DNA from: Nocardia aobensis NBRC 100429
GTDB lineage: Bacteria > Actinomycetota > Actinomycetes > Mycobacteriales > Mycobacteriaceae
Assembly: GCF_000308375.1 (NCBI RefSeq)
Contig: NZ_BAFQ01000134.1
Span: 1 to 64,000 of the forward strand
DNA: 64,000 bases
Direction of reading: 5' to 3'
Shown here: positions 36,852 to 44,855 of the stretch, piece after piece
Layout: the number at the start of each line of letters is the position of its first letter
Numbering within the stretch: position 1 is the stretch's first letter
Program-made: the position numbers and the translations under genes
The notes under the pieces: generated by a model
The model's database searches: none
What the model was told of the DNA's origin: nothing
What the model saw: only the letters and a program-made list of their open reading frames with translations

Positions 36852-37681
36852 CGCTGCCTCCGTACGGCCAGCACCACCGACCCGGCGCCGAAGACCAGCA
36901 GCCCGGCCACCGTCCACACCACACCCGGCCCGATCGTCGACCGGTCCACCGCCGTCGCGAAACCCGGCTTGTCACCCGCGAGCGCCCGCATCGCGTCGAC
37001 GAACTGCGACACCGGCTGGTTCCGTGCGAAACCCTGAATCCACGGCGGGAATTGAGAGGCCGGCGCGAACCCGGTGGACACCATGCCGAGAATCAACTGC
37101 GGCAGGATCAGCACCTGGGTGGTGGCCTCCGGCGACTTCGACAGCGCCCCCAGCAGATCACCGAACAGACCCAGCATCACCCCGACCGACACCGCGAACA
37201 AGACGAAACCCAGGGTTTCCCAGTTACTTCCGCCGAATCGAAAACCGATCACGTGCGCGGCCAGCAGCGCCGCCGCCAATGCGACCACGACGCGGTATCC
37301 GGTGGCGGCGGTGCGGGCCGTCAACGGTGCGATCGACGGAATGGGCATGGTCGCCAGCCGGGCATCGAGACCGTCGCGGGCATCGACCGCCGCGCGCAGC
37401 GCGGCCGCGGACGCGCAGAACGACACCGCCTGCATGACGATCATCGGCATCAGGAACTGGGCGTAGCTGCTCGCCCCGTGCCCGGCGAAACTCATCACCC
37501 GATTCAGCGGTACGTAGAACCCCAGGGTGAACACCGTCGGCGCCAGCACCGCCGTCAGCACCTCGCCGTTGCGCAGCGACGGCCGGATCTGGCGCCGGGT
37601 GAGCACCCAACACGGCAGCCACCAGCCGCGCAGCACGGCATGCGCGCCCCGCCGCGGCATCGCCTGGATTCGCACGGTCAT
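36848..37681 (-). CDS. ABC-2 type permease (first of pair)
   Basis: A 277-residue permease, homologous in layout to its partner, with RRQIRPSLRNGEVLTAVLAPTVFTLGFYVPL at the N-terminus and TGFAPASQFPPWIQGFARNQPVSQFVDAM before the last helix. I chose the ATG at 37681 because GGAG lies six bases upstream; a GTG at 37699 is possible. Drug or lipid export is usual for this family. The expected DrrA-like ATPase is missing upstream, where only about 190 bp separate it from the divergent nitrobindin gene. Confidence 0.84.
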   Translation of the reverse strand: MTVRIQAMPRRGAHAVLRGWWLPCWVLTRRQIRPSLRNGEVLTAVLAPTVFTLGFYVPLNRVMSFAGHGASSYAQFLMPMIVMQAVSFCASAAALRAAVDARDGLDARLATMPIPSIAPLTARTAATGYRVVVALAAALLAAHVIGFRFGGSNWETLGFVLFAVSVGVMLGLFGDLLGALSKSPEATTQVLILPQLILGMVSTGFAPASQFPPWIQGFARNQPVSQFVDAMRALAGDKPGFATAVDRSTIGPGVVWTVAGLLVFGAGSVVLAVRRQR

Positions 37682-37861
37682 CGCCTGCTCCGTTCGCACC
37701 CGGTCGGCATCCGTCCATCACACCAGACCCGGGGCCGCCGCGGCGCGATCTCCGCGCAAAGCGCGGTCCGATTCGCGATGTATGTCGCGACCTACCGGCT
37801 CTCGTCCCGGACGAACCGGACCAGGCCGCGTGGTCCTCCCACCCTCTGCGGCGCGGGGAAC

Positions 37862-37867
37862 TAAGCT
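37862..37867 (+). promoter_or_regulatory. Leaderless-type -10 box of the nitrobindin gene
   Basis: TAAGCT followed by seven bases and the GTG start at 37875. Confidence 0.5.
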
Positions 37868-37874
37868 GTGCGCC

Positions 37875-38396
37875 GTGCTCGAACCCCAACCCGCCGTCGC
37901 CCCCCATCCGGATATCGCCCATCTGGCTCCGCTGCTGGGCACCTGGCGGGGCTCCGGCCACGGGGAGTACCCGACCATCGAGCCGTTCGACTATCACGAG
38001 GAAATCCGGTTCGGCCACGTCGGCCGGCCGTTCCTCACCTACCGGCAGCGCACCCGCCACGCCGGCGACGGCCGCTCGCTGCACGCCGAGACCGGCTATC
38101 TGCGCTCGATCGGCGCGGACCGGGTCGAACTGATCCTCGCCCATCCCACCGGGATCACCGAGATCTGCGAAGGGCGGATCGCCGTCGCCGAGGACGGGCT
38201 GCGGCTCGAACTCGATTCCACTCATATCGGCAACTCCAGTACGGCGAAGTCGGTCACCGCGCTGGGCCGCTCGATCCATCTGTCCGGGGACACGATCGAT
38301 TACAAGCTGCGGATGGCGGCCGTCGGGCAACCGAAGCAACACCATCTGTCGGCCAGCTTGCACCGCGCTGAACAGAATGAGAAATTGACGGGGTAA
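37875..38396 (+). CDS. Nitrobindin-like heme protein (FABP family)
   Basis: A 173-residue beta-barrel protein of the nitrobindin family. The family motif GxWxGxGxG.YP is clear in LLGTWRGSGHGEYPTIEPF, and the C-terminal strand QPKQHHLSASLHRAE carries the likely proximal heme His. Nitrobindins bind ferric heme and scavenge or isomerise reactive nitrogen species such as peroxynitrite. The GTG start follows a TAAGCT box with no ribosome site. Confidence 0.87.
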   Translation: MLEPQPAVAPHPDIAHLAPLLGTWRGSGHGEYPTIEPFDYHEEIRFGHVGRPFLTYRQRTRHAGDGRSLHAETGYLRSIGADRVELILAHPTGITEICEGRIAVAEDGLRLELDSTHIGNSSTAKSVTALGRSIHLSGDTIDYKLRMAAVGQPKQHHLSASLHRAEQNEKLTG

Positions 38397-38454
38397 CCAG
38401 GCTTTTCATGGCCTTTTCCGCTGCGCATTCCGGCACAGGGGGTTGTCGGCGCGC

Positions 38455-38501
38455 GGTTCGCCGGTTTACGGTTTTCCAGGTCGGCTAATAGTCGGCGAAC
38501 C
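38455..38501. repeat. Inverted repeat before the small peptide gene
   Basis: Perfect 9-bp arms GGTTCGCCG (38455-38463) and CGGCGAACC (38493-38501) separated by 29 bases, ending about 48 bases before the small peptide start. It could fold in the mRNA leader or end nitrobindin transcription. Confidence 0.45.
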
Positions 38502-38549
38502 CGATGGTTCGATGCCAGTGGCTCTCACTCACCGACAAGGGAGAAGACC

Positions 38550-38705
38550 ATGAAGCGTTCGACGCTCACGCTGATCACCGCGGGGATGATCCTCGCCGGG
38601 ACCGGGGCCGTGGAGATTCTGGGAGATGGTTCGGCCGGGGCGTCACCCCCGACCGAGCACGCGACCTCGGCATCCGTCGGTGGAACGGAGGTGCAGGGAC
38701 AATAA
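38550..38705 (+). CDS. Small secreted peptide, 51 residues
   Basis: A short gene with an ATG, an AAGGGAGAAG ribosome site and a TAA stop. The peptide begins MKRSTLTLITAGMILAGTGA, a clear signal-peptide or membrane segment, and continues with a hydrophilic Ser/Thr/Gly tail ending GGTEVQGQ. A strong hairpin terminator lies 32 bases downstream, which supports it being a real transcription unit. No family is recognised. Function unknown. Confidence 0.6.
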   Translation: MKRSTLTLITAGMILAGTGAVEILGDGSAGASPPTEHATSASVGGTEVQGQ

Positions 38706-38736
38706 ACGGCACCCGAACTACACAGCTTTCACCCCC

Positions 38737-38765
38737 GTGACCGGACGCGCCGAGCGTCCGGTCAC
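38737..38765. terminator. Bidirectional terminator
   Basis: Perfect 11-bp inverted repeat (GTGACCGGACG and CGTCCGGTCAC) with a 7-nt loop, followed by GATCGTTT. It separates the small peptide gene from the convergent penicillin-binding protein gene. Confidence 0.75.
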
Positions 38766-38772
38766 GATCGTT

Positions 38773-40593
38773 TCAGGCACTCCCCGGCGGCAGAGCCGCC
38801 AGCATATCCCTGGTCACCGCGACCGCGTTGTCGGAACTTCCGCCGCGCACCAGCAGGGTGGCCCACGCCAGATCGCCGCGATAGCCGATGAACCACGAAT
38901 GCGATCCGCCGTCGACCTCCGCCTCACCGGTCTTGCCGAACACCTCACCCTGGTCGGCGATCCGCTCCGCCGTACCGCCGGTGACCACCTTGCGCATCAT
39001 CGCCTGCAACCCCTCCACCACCTGCGGCGACAGGTTCGGCCGATCGCCGTGCACGGCCGTCTCGTGCCCGGAGATCAGATACGGCGTCGGCGCCGAGCCG
39101 TGCGCGACCGTCGCCGCCACCAGCGCCATGCCGAACGGACTGACCACCACCTTGCCCTGGCCGATACCGTCCTCGGTGCGGACCACCTCGTCGTCGGCGT
39201 GCGGCACCGAACCCGATACGGTCGGCAACCCGGCCACGGTGTAGTCCGGGCCGACTCCCATCCGTGCCGCCGCGTCGGTCAGTGCCGTCCCCGGCAGTTC
39301 GCTGGCCAATTTCGCGAAGGCCGTATTGCAGGAACGTTCGTACGCCGTCGACATCGGCACATCGCCGAGGGAGAACTCGTCGTAGTTCGGAATCGTGCGC
39401 TCCCCCACCACGATTCGGCTCGGGCATGGGACGACGGTGTCCGGGTTCGCGATGTCGGCGGTCATCGCGGCGGCGGCGGTGACGGTTTTGAAGGTGGAGC
39501 CGGGCGGATACAGCCCGGTCGTCGCGACCGGACCGTCGGTGTCGGCGGCCTCGTTCTGCGCCACCGCGAGGATCGCTCCGGTCGAGGGCTGGATCACCAC
39601 CATCATGGTCTGCTCACGGCGCGGGTCGACGGCCCGCTGCGCGGCGTTCTGCACGGTGCGGTCGATACTCAGCGAGAACGACGGTGCCGGTTGCGGCGCA
39701 ACCTCTTTCAGCACATCGGTGTCGACACCGTCGGCATTCACGGTGACCACGCTCCAGCCGGCCTTGCCGTCGACCTCGTCGATGACGGTCTTGCGGATCT
39801 GGGTCATCAGATCGGGCGCGAAATGCCGGTCGGTCGGGATGAGGTCCCATTGCCGGTCGGTGGTCACCCCGGGCAGGCCCAGCAACTGTCCGCTGACCTG
39901 ATCGAATTCCCAGTCGCTCAGGCCCAGCACGAGTGCGGGGCCGCGTTGTTTGCGGGCGGCGGCCAGGATCGCGTCGGTGGTCACGGTGTCGTCGAACTGC
40001 TTGAGCGCGGCCGACAGCGCACCGGCCACATAACCCGGGTCCGGGGCGTCGGACACCGTGAACGATATCCGGTGCACCACACCCGGAACCAGGACGTCGC
40101 TGCCGGATCGTTCGTTGACCCGGGCGCGAGGCGCCGGGGTGGTGCGCAGGTGCAGATTCTGGGTGTCACCCAATTTCGGGTGTATGTCGGAAGCGCTCCA
40201 GCGCACCTTCCACTGCCCGCCGCTGCGGCCCATCTGCAACTGTCCGGAGTAGGTCCAGACGCGGTCCTTCGGCAGTGTCCACTCGTAGGTGTAGTCGACG
40301 GTGGCGGTATCGCCGGTGACGCGCGCGGAGCCGGTGTGCGCGGTCAGGTGCTGTGCCTGCAGGTTCTGCCACGCCGAAGCCAGTGCCGCCGAGGCCTTCT
40401 CGGGCTGCGTGGTCAGATCGGCGGCGTCCGCCGGATCCTGCCGGGCGAAGGCCGCCAGGAAGGAGTCGGCGGCGGCGACCGGCCCCCGCGGTCCGGACGA
40501 ACACGCGCCCGCCGTCATCACCACGGCGGCGGCCGCACTCAGCACCAGCGCGCGGGGCGCCCACGCGCGCGGCGCACATCTCGACTTCGACAT
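38773..40593 (-). CDS. Penicillin-binding lipoprotein (transpeptidase)
   Basis: A 606-residue peptidoglycan transpeptidase, the counterpart of Rv2864c. It has a lipoprotein signal with Cys at about residue 31, an NTF2-like N-terminal domain of the MecA type (about 38-150), a dimerisation domain, and the catalytic domain with all three motifs: STFK (366-369), SCN (421-423) and KTG (554-556). Hence it is probably active, anchored to the outer face of the membrane, and a beta-lactam target. The ATG at 40593 is chosen; a GTG six bases upstream is possible. Confidence 0.93.
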   Translation of the reverse strand: MSKSRCAPRAWAPRALVLSAAAAVVMTAGACSSGPRGPVAAADSFLAAFARQDPADAADLTTQPEKASAALASAWQNLQAQHLTAHTGSARVTGDTATVDYTYEWTLPKDRVWTYSGQLQMGRSGGQWKVRWSASDIHPKLGDTQNLHLRTTPAPRARVNERSGSDVLVPGVVHRISFTVSDAPDPGYVAGALSAALKQFDDTVTTDAILAAARKQRGPALVLGLSDWEFDQVSGQLLGLPGVTTDRQWDLIPTDRHFAPDLMTQIRKTVIDEVDGKAGWSVVTVNADGVDTDVLKEVAPQPAPSFSLSIDRTVQNAAQRAVDPRREQTMMVVIQPSTGAILAVAQNEAADTDGPVATTGLYPPGSTFKTVTAAAAMTADIANPDTVVPCPSRIVVGERTIPNYDEFSLGDVPMSTAYERSCNTAFAKLASELPGTALTDAAARMGVGPDYTVAGLPTVSGSVPHADDEVVRTEDGIGQGKVVVSPFGMALVAATVAHGSAPTPYLISGHETAVHGDRPNLSPQVVEGLQAMMRKVVTGGTAERIADQGEVFGKTGEAEVDGGSHSWFIGYRGDLAWATLLVRGGSSDNAVAVTRDMLAALPPGSA

Positions 40594-40673
40594 CGCCACC
40601 GATGGTAGCCAGCCGGTCGCTGGTAAACGTTGCGACACACTGGCTTTGCCCGGTGCGCGGCGGAACCGGGCGT

Positions 40674-41534
40674 TCAGTCCACGAGGATCGTCGCGAATGT
40701 CGCGACCTGATGGAAGCCGACCTTGGCGTAGGCGCGGCGGGCGACCTCGTTGTAGGAGTTCACGTACAGGCTCGCGGTCCGCCCCGCCGCGACCACCGCA
40801 TCGGCGACCGCGGCCGTCCCGGCGGTGCCCAGGCCTCGCCCGCGCCACTGCGGATGCACCCAGACGCCCTGGATCTGGCCGGTCCGCCGGGACATGGCTC
40901 CCACCTCGGCCTTGTAGACGACCTCACCGTCCTCGAAGCGCGCCCAGGCGCGGCCCGCTTCGATGAGGCTCGCGACGCGACGCCGGTATCCGCGACCACC
41001 GTCACCGGCCCGCGGATCGACGCCGATCTCCTCGGTGAACATGGCGACCGCGGCGACCAGATACCGTTCCAGCTCGTCACCGCGCACGCGGCGCACCTTC
41101 GGATCGGGGACGGCCTGGGCGCGGCCGTCGAGGGCCAGCAGCGGCTGATCGGCGCGGATCTCGCGCGGCGGACCCCACCGCTGCTCCAGCGTCTCCCACA
41201 GCGGCAACGCCAATTCCTGGCGGCCCACCACCGAGGAGCACACCCGCGGCCAGCGGGCCGCCCGGTCGGCGAAGGCGCGCATATCGTCGGTCGTCCCACG
41301 CAGCGGCACCAGATTGGCGCCGGAGAAACACAGCGAATCCGTCGGGGTGCCCCGCGTCCACAGTTCCCCGCCGCCGCGATTGTCCAGACCGTATTCCTGC
41401 AGGCGCGCGGCGACCATGCACCCGGCCACCGGATCGGTGTCCAGCACTTCCAGCACCTGCGCCAGATCGCGATCCGCGAGCTGACGAGCACCGGAAATCC
41501 GTGACCGGCGCGACGGTTCCAGCACACTCCGCAC
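40674..41534 (-). CDS. GNAT acetyltransferase with DUF4081 domain
   Basis: A 286-residue protein with an N-terminal DUF4081 region (LEVLDTDPVAGCMVAARLQEYGLD) and a C-terminal GNAT domain whose acetyl-CoA loop is GVWVHPQWRGRGLGTAGTAAV. It matches Rv2867c, which lies beside gcpE in M. tuberculosis. Substrate unknown. Two GTG starts (41534 and 41525) are possible. It follows ispG on the same strand with about 108 bp between. Confidence 0.88.
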   Translation of the reverse strand: MRSVLEPSRRSRISGARQLADRDLAQVLEVLDTDPVAGCMVAARLQEYGLDNRGGGELWTRGTPTDSLCFSGANLVPLRGTTDDMRAFADRAARWPRVCSSVVGRQELALPLWETLEQRWGPPREIRADQPLLALDGRAQAVPDPKVRRVRGDELERYLVAAVAMFTEEIGVDPRAGDGGRGYRRRVASLIEAGRAWARFEDGEVVYKAEVGAMSRRTGQIQGVWVHPQWRGRGLGTAGTAAVADAVVAAGRTASLYVNSYNEVARRAYAKVGFHQVATFATILVD

Positions 41535-41642
41535 GCTCCCAGCCTGCCATGAACGTCGCCTGCGTGCGGGGGCTTTGCTCGGCTCCAGGGACAGAATGCG
41601 GCCGGCGCGCGACACGCCCACTCCCCTATCCGCGTCCGGCGA

Positions 41643-42800
41643 TCATCCGACGGTGACGACGGGCTCGCCGGTTTCGGCGTCGGTACCCATCTCGTCGGCG
41701 ATGCGCATGGCCTCTTCGATCAGAGTCTCCACGATCTGATGTTCGGGCACGGTCTTGACGACCTCGCCCTTCACGAAGATCTGGCCCTTGCCGTTGCCGG
41801 AGGCGACACCCAGATCGGCCTCGCGCGCCTCACCCGGACCGTTGACCACACAACCCATCACCGCCACCCGCAGCGGCACCTCGAGACCTTCCAGCCCCGC
41901 GGTGACCTCGTTGGCGAGGGTGTAGACATCGACCTGCGCACGTCCGCAGGAGGGGCAGGACACGATCTCGAGTTTGCGCGGCCGCAGATTCAGCGACTGC
42001 AGGATCTGCCCACCGACCTTGACCTCCTCGGCGGGCGGCGCGGACAGCGAGACCCGGATGGTGTCGCCGATGCCCTCGCTGAGCAGGGCGCCGAAGGCCA
42101 CCGCCGATTTGATCGTGCCCTGGAAGGCCGGTCCGGCCTCGGTGACGCCCAAGTGCAGCGGGTAGTCGCACTGCGCGGCCAGCTGCCGGTAGGCCTCGAC
42201 CATGACCACCGGATCGTTGTGCTTGACCGAGATCTTGATGTCGCCGAAGCCGTGCTCCTCGAACAGGCTCGCCTCCCACAGCGCCGACTCCACCAGCGCC
42301 TCGGGGGTGGCTTTGCCGTACTTCTCGAGCATGCGCTTGTCCAGGGAGCCGGCGTTCACGCCGATCCGGATCGGGATTCCGGCCGCACCGGCGGCCTTGG
42401 CGACCTCCTTGACCCGGCCGTCGAACTCCTTGATGTTGCCCGGATTGACGCGCACGGCGGCACAGCCGGCATCGATCGCGGCGAAGATGTAGCGCGGCTG
42501 GAAGTGGATGTCCGCGATCACCGGGATCTGCGACTTCTTCGCGATCATCGGCAGCGCGTCGGCATCCTCCTGCCGCGGGCAGGCCACGCGCACGATGTCA
42601 CAGCCCGATGCGGTCAACTCCGCGATCTGCTGCAGCGTGGCGTTCACGTCGTGGGTCTTGGTCGTGGTCATCGACTGGACGGAGATGGGGTGATCACTGC
42701 CCACTCCCACCGTGCCCACCATCAGCTGTCGCGTCTTACGCCGCGGTGCGAGGACCGCCGCCGGTGCGGCCGGCATCCCCAGGGTGATGGCTGTGCTCAC
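41643..42800 (-). CDS. ispG: 4-Hydroxy-3-methylbut-2-enyl diphosphate synthase (flavodoxin)
   Basis: The sixth MEP-pathway step, an iron-sulfur enzyme converting MEcPP to HMBPP. The 385-residue protein has the TIM-barrel start [23 protein letters not shown] and the C-terminal [4Fe-4S] ligands in [14 protein letters not shown] and [16 protein letters not shown]. The start is GTG. A TAGACT hexamer (42854-42849, minus strand) is a candidate -10 box about 49 bases upstream. It sits near dxr and rip1 as in Rv2868c-Rv2870c, but here about 6 kb of other genes separate them. Confidence 0.96.
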   Translation of the reverse strand: MSTAITLGMPAAPAAVLAPRRKTRQLMVGTVGVGSDHPISVQSMTTTKTHDVNATLQQIAELTASGCDIVRVACPRQEDADALPMIAKKSQIPVIADIHFQPRYIFAAIDAGCAAVRVNPGNIKEFDGRVKEVAKAAGAAGIPIRIGVNAGSLDKRMLEKYGKATPEALVESALWEASLFEEHGFGDIKISVKHNDPVVMVEAYRQLAAQCDYPLHLGVTEAGPAFQGTIKSAVAFGALLSEGIGDTIRVSLSAPPAEEVKVGGQILQSLNLRPRKLEIVSCPSCGRAQVDVYTLANEVTAGLEGLEVPLRVAVMGCVVNGPGEAREADLGVASGNGKGQIFVKGEVVKTVPEHQIVETLIEEAMRIADEMGTDAETGEPVVTVG

Positions 42801-43130
42801 GTTCGGCTGCCTACTTTCGTCTGCGTCTGGTGCACCCGTTCGTTGCCGAGTCTAGTGCGGGCGGTATGGGAGCGACCTGTGAGAGCACCGACACCCCGGC
42901 CGGTGGCCGGCGCGTCCGGGGTCCTCGACCGCCCGGAACGACTGTGACCAGGACCGCACCGCTGCGCGGCCGGGCTGCTCGCGGCCCTCTGGTGTGCCCG
43001 GTCATCCGGGGTTTTCCGCTCGGAGGCCGATGTGGTTACCGTGGACCGGCCGAAGGCCCGCACCCACCGTCGCGTTCAGGAGGATTCACCGGATGTACAT
43101 CCCACGACCACGTGTCGGGCGGCGCTGACC
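42801..43130. other. Divergent intergenic region, ispG / nfi
   Basis: About 330 bp with no convincing gene. It should hold the ispG promoter (candidate TAGACT, 42854-42849 on the minus strand) and the endonuclease V promoter, which I could not place. The nfi frame is open upstream to 43032, so a longer protein cannot be excluded. Confidence 0.35.
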
Positions 43131-43814
43131 GTGCGCCTGGCGATGACTCCGGAACTGCCCGCCGACCCGGAAGCGGCTGCGGCACTGCAGGAGCGATTGC
43201 GCGATTCGGTGCTCACCCACGACCCGCGGCCGCCGCGATTCGGCACCGTCGCGGGCCTGGATTCGGCCTACGACGAGTCCGGCGCGGTGGTCGCCGCCGT
43301 CGTGGTCCTCGATATCGCCACGATGGAGACCGTCGACACCGCCGTCGCCCACGGCACGACACGGTTTCCCTACGTCCCCGGCCTGCTCGCGTTCCGGGAG
43401 CTGCCGACCACCCTGGCCGCGCTGGAACGCCTCGGCACCACGCCCGATCTGCTGGTGTGCGACGGCCAGGGCATCGCCCACCCGCGGCGCTTCGGGCTGG
43501 CGTGCCACCTGGGCGTGCTGACCGGGCTGCCGTCGATCGGCGTCGCCAAGACGGTGTGGGGTGACTGCGGCGAGCCCGACGCCGCGCGTGGTTCGGTCGC
43601 CGACATCACCGTGGACGGTGCGGTGGTCGGGCGGGCGCTGCGCACCCAGCCCGGGATCAAACCGGTGTACGTATCGGTGGGCCATCGCATCTCCCTCGAC
43701 ACCGCCTGCGCCCAGGTTCTCGCGCTGGCGCCGAAGTACCGCCAGCCCGAAACCACCCGTCGCGCCGATCAGCTGTGCCGGACCCTGTTGCGCGACACCG
43801 CCGCTCGCGGCTGA
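43131..43814 (+). CDS. nfi: Endonuclease V
   Basis: A 227-residue deaminated-base repair nuclease that cuts next to inosine. Catalytic positions match E. coli Nfi: Asp in TVAGLDSAYD (residue 44), Glu in LLAFRELPTT (residue 90), and Asp and His in VCDGQGIAHPRR (residues 111 and 117), followed by GLPSIGVAKTVWG. I chose GTG 43131, which gives the usual length; ATG 43143 and GTG 43032 are other options. It stands alone between ispG and a 500-bp intergenic stretch. Confidence 0.92.
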   Translation: MRLAMTPELPADPEAAAALQERLRDSVLTHDPRPPRFGTVAGLDSAYDESGAVVAAVVVLDIATMETVDTAVAHGTTRFPYVPGLLAFRELPTTLAALERLGTTPDLLVCDGQGIAHPRRFGLACHLGVLTGLPSIGVAKTVWGDCGEPDAARGSVADITVDGAVVGRALRTQPGIKPVYVSVGHRISLDTACAQVLALAPKYRQPETTRRADQLCRTLLRDTAARG

Positions 43815-44319
43815 GCGCGAATCCGGCGACCGGCGCCGCGCGGCAGCATCGAAACAATGCCGGAGACGAGCTTCGGCAATCTCATCGCTAATGGGAGTTC
43901 TCGACGTGCTCACCGGCGAGATCCGCGAAGCGTCAACGCCACCCGATGCGACGGGCGATCATCGTCCGGGAGGCGCCGGAGTCGAATGCCACCTCCTTCC
44001 GAATATTGGTTGTCGAATTACCGGCACGATCAACCCGATCGATTTGTTTATCTGTTCCTCGAACACAATCGAAGCAGCTGGAAACCGAAAATCAATTCGT
44101 CCTGTCTCCGTGCGATCCGACTCCTTTCCTCCGATCCGCGACGCCGCCGGGGGCCCACCGCCGCCACCGCTTCCGCGCTGAATATCGCAGATCAAGCCGT
44201 GTAATCGCGGAGCGGATGCCGGCGACGGACAGGGCGAAACACGAAAAGGCAAGCCGCGGTCGAAATTCGCGTCCAATTCGTGCCTTGACGAGTTCCGTCG
44301 CCGGGCAGACGATGGACCG
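43815..44319. other. 505-bp intergenic region upstream of the ATPase cassette
   Basis: No convincing gene on either strand; the open frames lack ribosome sites and family features. The middle (about 43985-44110) is clearly richer in A and T than its surroundings, for example GATTTGTTTATCTG, which fits a regulatory region for the cassette that begins at 44320. No repeat or clear -35/-10 pair could be fixed. Confidence 0.4.
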
Positions 44320-44580
44320 ATGACCGGCGATGAGGAATTGATTCAGGTCGAACAAGTCATCGAGCGGCTGATCGCAAGCCACCCGGCCGTCCCGCCCGGG
44401 GACATAGAACTCATCGTGCGCGGCATCCACAAGCGGTTCTCCGATGCACGAGTACACGACTTCGTCCCTCTTCTGGTCGAGAAGGCGGCGCGGCAAGCGA
44501 TCAGCATCCGTCCGGCCGGAACAGCGGCGCCCTCGTCTCGCACCCGTGCGCGCGGCACCCACCCGGTGACGGTCATCTGA
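44320..44580 (+). CDS. Small three-helix-bundle protein (DUF3562)
   Basis: An 86-residue protein of the DUF3562 three-helix-bundle family. Residues 1-65 align with the N-terminus of the membrane protein at 7375: ARVHDFVPLLVEKAARQA here against AVRDFVPILVERIVRRE there. The C-terminal 20 residues are basic and Ser/Arg-rich. It is the first gene of a four-gene run with the 76-residue protein, the P-type ATPase and the lipid kinase. No clear ribosome site precedes the ATG. A role as a small regulator is inferred. Confidence 0.75.
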   Translation: MTGDEELIQVEQVIERLIASHPAVPPGDIELIVRGIHKRFSDARVHDFVPLLVEKAARQAISIRPAGTAAPSSRTRARGTHPVTVI

Positions 44581-44592
44581 GGAGACGAGTTC

Positions 44593-44823
44593 TTGGGAAA
44601 GAAGTCCCACGACGGCAAGGGCCGGGCCGACAGACCGGGGAACACGGTCACCGAGCGTTCCCACCGTCCGCGCCGGCCGGCCGAACTGGTCGCGCTGCGG
44701 GAGTGGGTGAAAGCCTCCGGCGCGCCGCTCGACCGGCCGGAGGTCGTGCTACCGGATCGGCAGAGCGCCAACGGCTATCGCGTCCCCCCGCAGCCGCTGC
44801 ACTGGAGTCCGACGCCGTACTGA
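44593..44823 (+). CDS. 76-residue basic protein of unknown function
   Basis: Starts with TTG; a GAGGAGAC ribosome site overlaps the upstream stop codon at the right distance. The protein is basic at the N-terminus (GKKSHDGKGRADR) and Pro-rich at the C-terminus (RVPPQPLHWSPTPY), with one short helical stretch AELVALREWVKAS. No family recognised. It is placed 12 bp after the DUF3562 gene and about 30 bp before the ATPase, so it is probably coexpressed with both. Confidence 0.6.
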   Translation: MGKKSHDGKGRADRPGNTVTERSHRPRRPAELVALREWVKASGAPLDRPEVVLPDRQSANGYRVPPQPLHWSPTPY

Positions 44824-44855
44824 GGATTCGCGCGCCGAGGGAAAGGACGAGCGTT

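Noticed and set aside
43857-44323. Possible small genes between nfi and the ATPase cassette
   Set aside because: The frames overlap one another, lack ribosome sites and show no recognisable features; the region reads as intergenic.
44603-44617. DosR-like half-site (AAGTCCCA) near the P-type ATPase
   Set aside because: It lies within the 76-residue coding region and only one half of the expected palindrome is present.
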